Shown: positions 26,063 to 35,158 of the stretch, piece after piece
How the letters are laid out: every line of letters begins with the position of its first letter
How positions within the stretch are numbered: the first letter of the stretch is position 1
From: JBGSIC01 sp041751875
GTDB lineage: Bacteria > Bdellovibrionota > FAC87 > UBA2466 > JACKAF01
DNA: 64,000 nucleotides
NCBI GenBank assembly: GCA_041751875.1
Contig: JBGSIC010000023.1
Span: forward strand, 6,076 to 70,075
Reading direction: 5' to 3'
Made by a program: the position numbers and the translations under genes
The notes under the pieces: generated by a model
Database searches by the model: none
Told to the model about the DNA's origin: nothing
Seen by the model: the letters and a program-made list of their open reading frames with translations, nothing else

Positions 26063-27337
26063 ATGCGATGTCTGGTCTTAGGCGGCGGCGGACGCGAACA
26101 CGCGCTAGCCTGGAAAATTAAGCAATCTCCTCGCTGCGAAGGGGTGTTTCTACACCCTGGCAACGCGGGATCACGCCAGACGCTTCCCTCGTTCGGAGCC
26201 ACTCCTCTGACGGATCTGCCCGCCCTGATTGCCAAAAGCGAGCAGGCACGAATTGATCTTGTGGTGATCGGTCCAGAAACGCTGCTCGCCAGAGGCTACG
26301 CTGACGCGTTTCGCAAGGCAGGCTTTCTTGTGGTTGGACCTTCGGAAGCCGCGGCCCGGTTAGAAACAAGCAAACTCTTTGCGAAAAATTTCATGCAACG
26401 AGCAGGTATTCCCACAGCGCCGTTTTTCAGCGCCGAATCCGCGGAAGAACTTTTAAGCCTCACCCAAGCGCGTAGCGCCTTCCCACTCGTTTTAAAACTC
26501 GATAGCCTGGCGGCCGGTAAAGGTGTGGTCATTGCTCACAATGAGCAGGATGTACAAGCGTTTTGCCAAGCAGTTTGGTCCGAAAACCGTTTTGGCGTCG
26601 AAAACCCGGTGGTAGTAGTAGAAGATTTTATTGAAGGCTCTGAGCTAAGCTATATCGGCTTGTGCGACGGGAAAAATTTTCTTCCTCTCCCCTCGGCGAC
26701 AGACTACAAACGCGTGGGCGATTTTGATGCGGGCCCCAACACCGGTGGAATGGGAAGTGTCTCGCCCTCTCCCTATTTGAGCTCCGATCTGGAAAAGAAA
26801 ATCAACAAGGACGTCATTGGAAAGCTTCTGAGCCAACTTGAAAAAGAGAAGATCGACTACCGCGGCGCCCTCTATGTGGGAGTCATGGTCTCCGCTGAAG
26901 GAATGCCTTACGTTTTAGAGTTTAACGCCCGCTTTGGAGATCCTGAGACGCAAGCTGTATTGATACGCTTGGAAAGTGATCTCATCCAACTTTTGGAACA
27001 TACGGCGCGCGGCACGCTGAGTGCGTGCCCTCGCCCTGTGGCAAGCGCAGGCGTCTCCCTTTTTGTAGTGGGAGCCGCGCCAGGCTATCCTGACGCACCC
27101 AAGACCGGGGACCGCATCGCGCTTAAACGGGCGGTCGACCCACAGATTCAAATCTTTTACGCAGGCGTAAACGAGGACGGAGCCGGACTGGTGACTGAAG
27201 GCGGACGCGTTCTGGGTGTCGGCGGCAAAGCGGCCAACTGGGAAGATGCCCGCGAAAAAGTATATGACAATTTGGAGCGAATCGGGTGGAACGGGATCCA
27301 CTACCGAAAGGACATAGGAGTTTTTCCAAGGAGCTAA
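26063..27337 (+). CDS. purD: Phosphoribosylamine-glycine ligase
   Basis: 424 residues. MRCLVLGGGGREHALAWKI opens the ATP-grasp GAR synthetase; PGNAGSRQTLPSFG, VVIGPETLLARGYADAF, LKLDSLAAGKGVVIA, DYKRVGDFDAGPNTGGMGSV and LEFNARFGDPETQAVL are all family motifs. It joins phosphoribosylamine with glycine in the second step of purine synthesis. GGGAGG lies upstream of the ATG. purE follows two bases after its stop, so they are one operon. Confidence 0.97.
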   Translation: MRCLVLGGGGREHALAWKIKQSPRCEGVFLHPGNAGSRQTLPSFGATPLTDLPALIAKSEQARIDLVVIGPETLLARGYADAFRKAGFLVVGPSEAAARLETSKLFAKNFMQRAGIPTAPFFSAESAEELLSLTQARSAFPLVLKLDSLAAGKGVVIAHNEQDVQAFCQAVWSENRFGVENPVVVVEDFIEGSELSYIGLCDGKNFLPLPSATDYKRVGDFDAGPNTGGMGSVSPSPYLSSDLEKKINKDVIGKLLSQLEKEKIDYRGALYVGVMVSAEGMPYVLEFNARFGDPETQAVLIRLESDLIQLLEHTARGTLSACPRPVASAGVSLFVVGAAPGYPDAPKTGDRIALKRAVDPQIQIFYAGVNEDGAGLVTEGGRVLGVGGKAANWEDAREKVYDNLERIGWNGIHYRKDIGVFPRS

Positions 27338-27339
27338 CA

Positions 27340-27834
27340 ATGGCAGATGTACTAGTACTATTAGGTTCGGCGAACGATGCAGAATACGCAGAAGGTTGTC
27401 TGAAAATTCTGGGTGATTTCCAGATTCCCTTTCATCTCAAAGTCGCCTCCGCTCACCGTTCACCCAATCTATTGTTCAAAACGATAGAAACGGAAGGCTC
27501 GAAAGCCAAAGTGATCTTGGCGTTTGCGGGACACGCCGCCCATCTGGCAGGTGTGATTGCTGCACACACCACAAAACCGGTGATTGCAGTCCCCTTACCG
27601 ACTTCTGATCTCAAGGGATTGGACGCTCTGCTCGCATCGGTCCAGATGCCAGCGGGTGTGCCGGTTGCTGTGATGGCGCTCGGCCAGGCCGGCAGTCGCA
27701 ATGCTGCTTGTTTTGCCGCTCAGATCCTGGCCCTCCAGAATCCCGCTTTGGCAGAAAAGCTTACTCTTTATAAAAGAGAGCTTGCTGAAAAAGTGGCTGA
27801 CGGCGCTCGCGATCTTGAGGCGAAGTGGCAGTAA
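27340..27834 (+). CDS. purE: 5-(carboxyamino)imidazole ribonucleotide mutase
   Basis: 164 residues from ATG 27340, with AAGGAG six bases upstream. VASAHRSPNLLF and QMPAGVPVAVMALG are class I PurE signatures, as is AQILAL near the end. Two conserved segments deviate: the phosphate loop reads LGSANDAEYAEG and the glycine-rich segment reads FAGHAAHLAG instead of the usual AGAGGAAHLPG type. It converts N5-CAIR to CAIR. No purK is visible in the window. It follows purD by two bases and overlaps tsaC by 10. Confidence 0.93.
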   Translation: MADVLVLLGSANDAEYAEGCLKILGDFQIPFHLKVASAHRSPNLLFKTIETEGSKAKVILAFAGHAAHLAGVIAAHTTKPVIAVPLPTSDLKGLDALLASVQMPAGVPVAVMALGQAGSRNAACFAAQILALQNPALAEKLTLYKRELAEKVADGARDLEAKWQ

Positions 27835-28409
27835 TTCTCTCCGCTTCTGACCCCGATCTTTGGAACACTCTTGGCAAGCGGGATCCACGCAACGAGGTTT
27901 GCGTCATCCCAACGGATACCGTGCTTGGCTTCAGCTGCGCGTTCTCAAGTGTCCGTGCGGCTGAACGCATTCGGGGTCTCAAAGGTCACGCCGATGCGAA
28001 GTTTATCGTTCTGGTTCGCGATTTGGATCAAGCAGAAAGCCTAGTCACGCTGACGCCGTTGCAGCGAAAGGTTTTGGAAACGCACTGGCCAGCCGCCATA
28101 AGCTTTGTGCTGCCTCGTTCAGACGGCAGTACACTTGCCCTTCGGTGTCCCAATGATCCTTTTCTGCAGAAGTTCCTCACGTGGTTCGGAGAGCCGCTTA
28201 TCAGCACGAGTTGCAACAGCCATGGATCGCCGCCCCTCGAAGACGCCGATACCGCGGCTGAAGTCTTCGGTTCCGATGTCGATTTCTACATACGATCTTC
28301 GCAAACGACAAATACCAACGTGCCTTCTACGCTGGTCGATTTGCTGGGAGATTCCCCCCGGCTGTTGCGCACCGGGGCCGTTCTCTTTCCGAGCCAAGCT
28401 CAAGTATAA
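27825..28409 (+). CDS. tsaC: Threonylcarbamoyl-AMP synthase
   Basis: 194 residues of the Sua5/YrdC/TsaC family. VCVIPTDTVLGFSCAFSS, IRGLKGHADAKFIVLV, WPAAISFVLP and STSCNSHGSPPLED (the nucleotide/threonine pocket) are typical. It makes threonylcarbamoyl-adenylate for the t6A37 modification of ANN-decoding tRNAs. Its start overlaps purE by 10 bases, giving a coupled purine/tRNA-modification operon. A short TsaC form rather than the longer Sua5. Confidence 0.92.
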   Translation: MAVILSASDPDLWNTLGKRDPRNEVCVIPTDTVLGFSCAFSSVRAAERIRGLKGHADAKFIVLVRDLDQAESLVTLTPLQRKVLETHWPAAISFVLPRSDGSTLALRCPNDPFLQKFLTWFGEPLISTSCNSHGSPPLEDADTAAEVFGSDVDFYIRSSQTTNTNVPSTLVDLLGDSPRLLRTGAVLFPSQAQV

Positions 28410-28450
28410 TCAGTTAGTTAACCTACTTTAACTCTCCTTAACGCATAGCA

Positions 28451-30085
28451 TTGACACCGTTGGGCAAAATCGGGGAAAATCCGCCGGTGCAAAAACTTCT
28501 CTCCGACATTTCAAAAGGCAAACTAGAAGACAGTTTGTGCGGTATCGCCTTCAAACATATTCCGGCGGCTCTCGCTCTTTCCGATCTCGAAACGGGAAAA
28601 CTCGTTGCGGCAAATGAATATTTCATGGAACTCGTTGGGTATCCTTTGCACATTCTTCTCGGCAAAACTTCTCAAGACCTCGGGCTTTGGCCAAACTGGG
28701 CACACCGCAATTTTTTGGTTAACGAGCTGGAGAAGCATGGGACTTTGAGGAATCGTGAAGTTCTCCTGCGAACCGCGCACCGAGGGATTCTCAATATTTT
28801 AGCTTCCTTTGAACACGTTCAAATCGGCGAACGTGAGTACGTTTTGGGAATGGCCGTGGACATCACGGAACGAAAACGAGCAGCAGAGAAACAGGAGGAA
28901 GCGATCGCTATGGCGGAAGCCGCCAACCAGGCAAAAAGTACTTTCCTGGCAAATATGAGTCACGAGCTGCGTACGCCTCTCACGGCGGTAAGCGGTTTCA
29001 CTCAACTTCTGCACCATCTTTTTGCAAAAGACGGCTCGCCCGATAAAGCGCAAGTCCTTCAGTATTTGGAACGTATTCGTCGCAACACGCAACACTTAGA
29101 AAACATCGTCAATGATGTTCTTGATCTCTCAAAAGTAGAGTCGGGAAAGCTTGAAATCCAACGCCTTACCTTTGATTTAAAAGAAGAAGTGCAAAATGTG
29201 ATTGCGAACTTTTCGGAGCAAGCTCGCGCCAAGGGTATTTCTCTCATGCTTGAATATGACTCCACCGCCCCGGTCACTGTTGAGACCGACCCTCAACGAC
29301 TCAACCAAGTCTTAACCAACCTCATTGCTAACGCGATTCGCTTTACGTCACGCGGTAGTATCCTTGTAGCGGTGCGTGCCGACAATAAGCTGGTCGAGCT
29401 CTGTGTCCAGGACTCCGGAGAGGGTATGGACGAAAGCAAACACAAAGAAATCTTCGAAATGTTTGTACAAGCCGACAGTTCCATTTCGCGCAAATATGGT
29501 GGCACAGGTTTGGGTCTGCCTATTTCTCGAAAACTCGCTCGGTTAATGGGGGGCGACGTTCAACTTCTTTGGAGCACACCGGGCCTGGGAAGCGTCTTCA
29601 GCTTTACGTTTGCTCCCGGGGAAAACGCAAAGTTTAAGGCAATAGCTTCCCCTCCGAAAAAAACACCTGACGTTCTTCCAGCGCAAAACAAGCTGCCTCG
29701 AACCCCTCAAAAGGGTGTTCAACGTCTGCTAGGGAAAAAGGTCCTGGTTGTCGAGGACGGAACCGATAACCGCGAACTCCTGGCCTATTTTCTCAAACAA
29801 GCTGGCGCCTCGGTTTCAACCGCAGTCAATGGCCAGCAGGGAGTAGACATAGCCGTGGGGAACAATTTCGATGTCGTTTTGATGGACGTCCACATGCCAG
29901 GCCTCGATGGCTATCAGGCCACCGAGCTGCTTCGCGAGAGAGGATGCCAGATTCCTGTACTGGCTGTAACAGCCGCGGCAATGAAAGATCCACGCCAAGA
30001 CAAATCAGTGTTTAGCGCTTATCTCACTAAGCCCTTTAACTCGAACGACTTGGTGGATGCGATTTCAACACTTTGTTCACACTAG
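28451..30085 (+). CDS. Hybrid histidine kinase (PAS-HisKA-HATPase-REC)
   Basis: 544 residues if the TTG at 28451 is used; a GTG at 28487 is an alternative start. Order: PAS-like sensor (about 30-145, LVAANEYFMELVGYP), coiled linker, HisKA with FLANMSHELRTPLTAVSG (phospho-His about residue 175), HATPase with NLIANAIRFTSRG and GGTGLGLPISRKLARLMGG, and a C-terminal receiver with VLMDVHMPGLDGYQ (phospho-Asp). No membrane segment, so the sensor is cytoplasmic. As a hybrid kinase it should feed a phosphorelay through a separate phosphotransfer protein that is not in view. Confidence 0.93.
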   Translation: MTPLGKIGENPPVQKLLSDISKGKLEDSLCGIAFKHIPAALALSDLETGKLVAANEYFMELVGYPLHILLGKTSQDLGLWPNWAHRNFLVNELEKHGTLRNREVLLRTAHRGILNILASFEHVQIGEREYVLGMAVDITERKRAAEKQEEAIAMAEAANQAKSTFLANMSHELRTPLTAVSGFTQLLHHLFAKDGSPDKAQVLQYLERIRRNTQHLENIVNDVLDLSKVESGKLEIQRLTFDLKEEVQNVIANFSEQARAKGISLMLEYDSTAPVTVETDPQRLNQVLTNLIANAIRFTSRGSILVAVRADNKLVELCVQDSGEGMDESKHKEIFEMFVQADSSISRKYGGTGLGLPISRKLARLMGGDVQLLWSTPGLGSVFSFTFAPGENAKFKAIASPPKKTPDVLPAQNKLPRTPQKGVQRLLGKKVLVVEDGTDNRELLAYFLKQAGASVSTAVNGQQGVDIAVGNNFDVVLMDVHMPGLDGYQATELLRERGCQIPVLAVTAAAMKDPRQDKSVFSAYLTKPFNSNDLVDAISTLCSH

Positions 30086-30106
30086 CTTTTTGATTTGGAG
30101 TAATCG

Positions 30107-31015
30107 GTGCGTCTGATGCCTCTCACATTGAGTCTCTGCCTTTTCGCCTTTGCCGCTTACGGCGCCGGGCGATGGAACGACTCGAGTCCACGTCCCGGCT
30201 TGAGCATGCAACCGATCACCACCAACATACAATGTCTGCGTCAGATTCTGGCTCCGGTCGGAGATGGCGTAAATCTCGACTTTTACGAAGACTACGTCAC
30301 GTGGAGCATTTTCCGAAAGCGCGCTGAAGATAGTGGGTTGGCCGATTATCAAGATTTGAAGGTTATCGTTCCTCTTGTTGAGCAAATTATTGGTTGGAAA
30401 GAACGCCCCGTTTGGCCCTCAGGACTTACTTCTTACCGCGCTTACGAAGTGGGGGCGGGCTTTGGCAGAGTCTTGGACTACTTTCGCACTTATCCCGTTC
30501 GAATCGATTGGACCGCGTGGGAACAGACACCCCTTTATGCAAACATGCTGACTTCGAAATTCATGAATCTTCCCGCCATTCATATCGAAACCGGTAGTTT
30601 TCTTCGCACCCGAATTCAAAAAAAGGCCCACGTTATTTTCATGTTGTGGGGCACCCTGGTGGAGTTCTCGCCCGCAGAGCAGGCCCGTTTACTAGCCAAA
30701 GCGCGCCGTCTCCTTCTTAAGGGGGGTGTTTTGGTAACCGATCTTCCCGTGGATATGCCAGTCATGAGAAGTGAACATGTCACTAGCGTGGAAAACGCAA
30801 CAGGTGGCCGATATCTCCAATACCGCCCCGAACCCGAAAGCCCGCACGTTTGGCAGGGCTACCTACCCTATCCCGGTACCTTCCGTGCAGTCGCAGAGTC
30901 GCAAGGACTAAGAGAAGTGGCCTTTGTTCGTTGGCAGGCTTTGGAAAATAGTGAGCGCGTTTTTCAGTTTTTTATGCGTCCTGATGAAGTCCCCGCCCGC
31001 CCCATTAAGTATTAA
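30107..31015 (+). CDS. Exported methyltransferase-fold protein
   Basis: 302 residues. The GTG at 30107 has GGAG six bases upstream and gives a signal peptide (MRLMPLTLSLCLFAFAAYGA). The mature part looks like a class I SAM methyltransferase: YEVGAGFGRVLDYF fits motif I, and a beta4/alpha-like segment HVIFMLWGTLVEFSPAEQA is followed by RRLLLKGGVLVTDLP, the post-motif strand. An enzyme needing SAM would be out of place in the periplasm, so either the fold is retained for another role or export is misread. A second such protein is at 63140. Confidence 0.65.
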   Translation: MRLMPLTLSLCLFAFAAYGAGRWNDSSPRPGLSMQPITTNIQCLRQILAPVGDGVNLDFYEDYVTWSIFRKRAEDSGLADYQDLKVIVPLVEQIIGWKERPVWPSGLTSYRAYEVGAGFGRVLDYFRTYPVRIDWTAWEQTPLYANMLTSKFMNLPAIHIETGSFLRTRIQKKAHVIFMLWGTLVEFSPAEQARLLAKARRLLLKGGVLVTDLPVDMPVMRSEHVTSVENATGGRYLQYRPEPESPHVWQGYLPYPGTFRAVAESQGLREVAFVRWQALENSERVFQFFMRPDEVPARPIKY

Positions 31016-31068
31016 ATCACGCTCACTTCCATTTGCGATTCTGCCCCGGCTCCGCTAGGTTACGGCCC

Positions 31069-32301
31069 ATGGCGAAAGTATATCCCTTTTCTGCGATCCA
31101 CTATGACCCCAAAACAGTTCCTCTGTCGGACGTCGTCACCCCCCCCTACGACGTGATTTCCCCAGAGGAAGCTCAGCGCTTTTTAGCAAGCAGTCCTTAC
31201 AATTTCGCGCATCTCATTTTGCCCAAAGCAGGCGAGCAATACAGTGATGTCCGGGATCGCATCAACGCCTGGAAGGAAAAGGGAGTCTTTAAACAGGAAA
31301 ACGCTTCTCACTTTTACTTGTATGAACAAGAGTTCAAGTGGAACGACAAAACTTATACGCGTTCCACGTTGATGGCTGCCGTGGCTTTGGCAGAGTTTTC
31401 CGACAAAAAAGTCCTCCCTCATGAACTCACGCACGATAAGCCCCGAAAAGATCGCCTGGAGATTTTGCGTCAAACCCAGTGCAACCTGAGTTCCGTCTTT
31501 GCCATGGTGAAGGACAAAGAGGGAACTTTAAGTAAATGCTTCGAAGAGACCGCTTCCCGCCCCCCCTTTCTTAGCGCGAAGACTCCCGACGGGATTCTCC
31601 ACCGCGTGTGGCCGATTGGGAAGGAATGGGAAAGCTCGGTTCAGGGTTTATTTGAGAACCGTCCCCTTTATATCGTTGATGGACACCATCGCTATGGAAG
31701 CGCACTAGCGTACGCCAAGGAGCAAAACACTTTAGGCACTTCCAAGCCGTCTGGCCGCATGTTTTTTGCGATCGCCAACGCCTACGACCCCGCGCTTCTC
31801 GTCCTGCCCACTCATCGCTGCGTGAAGGATCTCGTTTTGAGTGAAGCGGCCTGGAACAAAGTGAAAGAAGATTACGAAGTTTCAGATTTTTCTCCTGACA
31901 AAATTGATAACTACGTGGAAACCCTTCCCACAAGACCCGAGTTCGTCGTGCGAAGCGGGCAACGTTGGGTCCGCTGCGCTCCCAAAAATTGGGAACGTAA
32001 AATCGGTGAGTGGGGTTCGTCCCTAGCGCGCTTATCGGTCGCTTGGACAGATAAGGCGTTTCTTCCCGAAGTGTGTGATGTAAACGAGGAGTCCCGCGGA
32101 GACCGTCTTAGCTATTATAAGGAAACCGAAAGTCTGCGTTCCGATAAGAACGCTGAGAACCTATGTCTGGTTCTCCCGCCTATGCCGGTTACCGCCATTT
32201 GCGATGTTGCTGAAGAAGGCAAATTCATGCCGCAAAAATCCACATACTTTTATCCTAAGTTGGGGGCAGGGCTGCTTATCCGTCCTCTAACGACTCCGTA
32301 A
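31069..32301 (+). CDS. DUF1015 family protein
   Basis: 410 residues from ATG 31069; an open extension to 31033 lacks homology-like sequence. The N-terminal SDVVTPPYDVISPEEAQRFL, the ITLPK-like LILPKAGEQYSDVRDRI and the central IVDGHHRYGSALAYAKE (with conserved Asp-His-His) are typical of DUF1015. The family has no settled function; members often sit near serine biosynthesis genes, which is not the case here. No signal peptide, so cytoplasmic. Confidence 0.85.
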   Translation: MAKVYPFSAIHYDPKTVPLSDVVTPPYDVISPEEAQRFLASSPYNFAHLILPKAGEQYSDVRDRINAWKEKGVFKQENASHFYLYEQEFKWNDKTYTRSTLMAAVALAEFSDKKVLPHELTHDKPRKDRLEILRQTQCNLSSVFAMVKDKEGTLSKCFEETASRPPFLSAKTPDGILHRVWPIGKEWESSVQGLFENRPLYIVDGHHRYGSALAYAKEQNTLGTSKPSGRMFFAIANAYDPALLVLPTHRCVKDLVLSEAAWNKVKEDYEVSDFSPDKIDNYVETLPTRPEFVVRSGQRWVRCAPKNWERKIGEWGSSLARLSVAWTDKAFLPEVCDVNEESRGDRLSYYKETESLRSDKNAENLCLVLPPMPVTAICDVAEEGKFMPQKSTYFYPKLGAGLLIRPLTTP

Positions 32302-32422
32302 TACGCGGCTAAATACTTAGTATCCTTCTCTTTTTTAAAGCTTTATTTTCCCCTTAAGTATCAACGCACCGCATCCGAACTAACTAGCGTCATACGACTT
32401 TTATATATCTGTGAGGTTAGGA

Positions 32423-33220
32423 ATGAACGCTCAGAAAAGAAACCGACTCTCTTTCATCGTCCTTGTGGTTGCTACCACGTTGGTGCACTTCCAAGGCGCA
32501 GCCGCCTTTGCGAAGGGAAAGAAAGCGCGCACGCTTCCTGGCGGAATCGTGTTTCCCAACCTCAACCAGGGCGCCACGGTTAACCCCGCGACGCTCAACA
32601 CGCAAAAGGGACAGTCAGCTCAGCTGCTGTACTCGCCTCCCTTAGATGCGACACAGACCGCGCACGACGCAAGACTTTCCTACGCTTCGAGCTCCAAGGA
32701 CTTCGGCTTGGGCTTGGGCTATCTCGCAAACTACGACACTGAACTCACCAGCGGCATGTTTGTCGGTGGCGGATTCACAACGGGAAGCTGGGGATTTGGT
32801 TTATCTTTGACGGAAACCGATCTTCAGGACGACGTAGATTCTTCTGTCGATGTGGGCGTCAGCTGGCAGATCAGCAAAGCCCTTCAGTTTGCCTTAGTGA
32901 GCCGTAACGTCATCGCAGACGAACGCACGGTTTCCGCGGGTATCGGCTTTGAAAAACTGGGCAGCTACTTCTTGGAATTAAATGCTACGACGCCCGCTTT
33001 GAATGCTTTGGACGGCGGAGACTACTTGGTGTCCATGATCGGCGGCGTCTATGTAGGTATGTTTGGCGCGTCTTTCACCACCACGTACAACGTGGGAACA
33101 GACACCACCTCAAACTCGCTAACCGGTTTGGTTCAGATGGGCAGCGACCTTAGCCTTCTCTTGACGATGGACATGGGAACGATTCGGACCTACACCTTCG
33201 GTCTGACGTACTCATTCTAA
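32423..33220 (+). CDS. Exported outer-membrane-like protein, unknown function
   Basis: 265 residues from ATG 32423 (an in-frame GTG lies 12 bases earlier inside the likely ribosome-binding site). Signal peptide ends LVHFQGAAAFA. The mature part has alternating strands (LSYASSSKDFGLGLGYLANY, FGASFTTTYNVGTD) and a C-terminal strand TYTFGLTYSF ending in Phe, as in outer-membrane barrel proteins. A strong terminator follows 27 bases after the stop. I recognise no specific family. Confidence 0.7.
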   Translation: MNAQKRNRLSFIVLVVATTLVHFQGAAAFAKGKKARTLPGGIVFPNLNQGATVNPATLNTQKGQSAQLLYSPPLDATQTAHDARLSYASSSKDFGLGLGYLANYDTELTSGMFVGGGFTTGSWGFGLSLTETDLQDDVDSSVDVGVSWQISKALQFALVSRNVIADERTVSAGIGFEKLGSYFLELNATTPALNALDGGDYLVSMIGGVYVGMFGASFTTTYNVGTDTTSNSLTGLVQMGSDLSLLLTMDMGTIRTYTFGLTYSF

Positions 33221-33247
33221 AGTTTCTTGGACGGACGAAAAATAACG

Positions 33248-33291
33248 GCACGCCTTCCGCATAAGATATGCAGAAGGCGTGCGCGCGTTTT
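33248..33291 (+). terminator. Intrinsic terminator after the barrel-like gene
   Basis: GCACGCCTTC (33248-33257) pairs with GAAGGCGTGC (33273-33282), with an inner GCAT/ATGC extension, followed by GCGCG and TTTT at 33288-33291. It ends the transcript from 32423. Confidence 0.85.
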
Positions 33292-33391
33292 AACTCTTCT
33301 ATCTCACCAAACAATCGAAACCTATTTAAACTCGCACTCGTAATGCTTTACCCAGCTCCGCACAGGTAAGCCCCCCTCCGCTTAAAATAGG

Positions 33392-35158
33392 TCACTGGGC
33401 TTTTTCCATAAAAGAGGCCACCGTGGAAAAGCTATCCCGAAGCGATGAGATCTCCCGAAGTAAGTGACCTTCACGCAAGTAACCCCTGTAGAAAACTCTA
33501 CCGGGCGCGGCGATTACCCACCGAGACAAAGAGTCTTGAACTTCCTTTGAGGCGACCAAATGATCTCTTTCCCCAAAAAGTACCAGAATGGGAGACAAAC
33601 TAGAGATCTGCTCAGGGGATAAATGCAAGGCGGAACTGCGAAGGATCAAGCCACTTACCTCGACTGACTTCTGCACAGCTAACTCTTGACCCAGGACTCC
33701 CCCATAACTTAAACCGTCGATAAATAGAGGTTTACCGAAAACTTGCGAACGAAGCCACGCGAGCCAACCATTCAAATCTTCTAGAGACTCCCTCCTACTC
33801 ATCTTCATAAAACGCGCTCCAAACCCACGGGACCCCGGATAGTTTGGAGCCACAACCAAGTAACCCATTTCGAGCCAAAGTTGGTAGATTGGGTCCCAAC
33901 GAGGCGAAACACAAATGCTGGGACCTCCATGAATCGTAAGAACGGCTCCTTTGAGAGCTCCCTTTGGCCGAAAAACCCAACCTGAACTTAGTGAAACCGG
34001 TTTTGTCCATTCAGGCTGGGGAACTTGAAATTTGCCTTTCTGCAGAAGAAGGGGCTCAGGCGAGCTTTCACCATCTGGATCAATTAGAACAAGGGTGAGG
34101 GGAGTTTCGATATCGGAATACGTTGCTAGAATTTCGCTACCGATTAGAGCATAACGGTAAACCACTCCCCGACGCGTCAGTTTCTCAATTCGTTTCGAAT
34201 CCAGGTTCAGGCGCTTTAACAAGTATTCCGTATTCTTGTTCTCTACGAAGTAAAGGTCTCTACCGATAATTTGAAACTGACTTTTATCCCCTCTGCTGGA
34301 ATAAACGAGTTCTGGCTTTTTATTCGGTACGATCCGCGACTCATTTATCTGAATTTCTAAGCGGTAAATGTCTTTAAACCCGTCGGCCCCTTCAGCCGAC
34401 AGATAAAGCGCCCCGGTCTCCACTTCAAATGCAACCCCACCCTTCTCCCCGTTCGGCAAACTCTCAAATTGGTAGCCTTCGCCAGATCCGAGGGTCCACC
34501 CATTCAGACTCTTGGTGGTGGCAATAACAACAAACCGCGAGTCAGGAGAAAAACTATGTCCCATATAATCGCCATCGAAGGCAATAGACCCGCAGCGAAT
34601 GATCGTTTTATCGCGTGCCTGAAAACAATGCGCGAAGCGAGTGCCAAAGGCCAGAAGCCATTCCCCCGTGGGACTGGTAATTAGACGTTTAATCCCTTTT
34701 AAAGACGATAACTCCCGAGGCACACTTCCCACCACGCTGTACTGTTGATCGCCCAAGGTATCTTGCAAAGCCAACAGCTTCTCCGCAAACATTACTGGAT
34801 AAAAATGATCTCGATTGGAAATTTGATCGGACCAAGGCTTGGCCTGCCGAGTTACCAAGTCAAAACGATGAACTTGAAATCTGTTTTCTTTGGCAGCGCT
34901 AAAGTAAACTTCTCCGTGATTAACCGAAAAAACCGGATCGAGAAGAACCAGCTCAGAGATACCATTAATATAAGATTGCGCGGACTCGCCAAGTGAATGA
35001 ATACCCACCTGAATATTGGATGGCCCGACAGAGGTCTGCCCGTAAACCCAAGAGGGAAATTTATAGTAAACGCTCCCAACAAGTACAACGATCAGCAATC
35101 CTCCAGACACCCAAAGCCAAGTGCGGACTCTTCTGTGTGCGATTTTTTCGTGGCTCAA
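33392..35158 (-). CDS. S9-type alpha/beta hydrolase, membrane anchored
   Basis: 588 residues. One N-terminal helix (TWLWVSGGLLIVVLVGSVYY) anchors a periplasmic protein. A beta-rich region (about 60-390), perhaps a propeller, precedes a prolyl-oligopeptidase-like hydrolase: AVLTIHGGPSICVSPRW, YPGSRGFGARF, nucleophile in DGLSYGGVLGQE, Asp in LFGERDHLVAS, His in LREGHLL. Acylaminoacyl-peptidase or dipeptidyl-peptidase activity is typical. The TTG start overlaps the TGA of the deacetylase by 4 bases (TTGA), implying coupling. Confidence 0.85.
   Translation of the reverse strand: MSHEKIAHRRVRTWLWVSGGLLIVVLVGSVYYKFPSWVYGQTSVGPSNIQVGIHSLGESAQSYINGISELVLLDPVFSVNHGEVYFSAAKENRFQVHRFDLVTRQAKPWSDQISNRDHFYPVMFAEKLLALQDTLGDQQYSVVGSVPRELSSLKGIKRLITSPTGEWLLAFGTRFAHCFQARDKTIIRCGSIAFDGDYMGHSFSPDSRFVVIATTKSLNGWTLGSGEGYQFESLPNGEKGGVAFEVETGALYLSAEGADGFKDIYRLEIQINESRIVPNKKPELVYSSRGDKSQFQIIGRDLYFVENKNTEYLLKRLNLDSKRIEKLTRRGVVYRYALIGSEILATYSDIETPLTLVLIDPDGESSPEPLLLQKGKFQVPQPEWTKPVSLSSGWVFRPKGALKGAVLTIHGGPSICVSPRWDPIYQLWLEMGYLVVAPNYPGSRGFGARFMKMSRRESLEDLNGWLAWLRSQVFGKPLFIDGLSYGGVLGQELAVQKSVEVSGLILRSSALHLSPEQISSLSPILVLFGERDHLVASKEVQDSLSRWVIAAPGRVFYRGYLREGHLLREISSLRDSFSTVASFMEKAQ

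Noticed and set aside
28451..28456. TTGACA at 28451 as a -35 promoter box
   Set aside because: No -10 box lies at a proper distance (16-18 bases); the same bases may serve as the TTG start codon of the histidine kinase.
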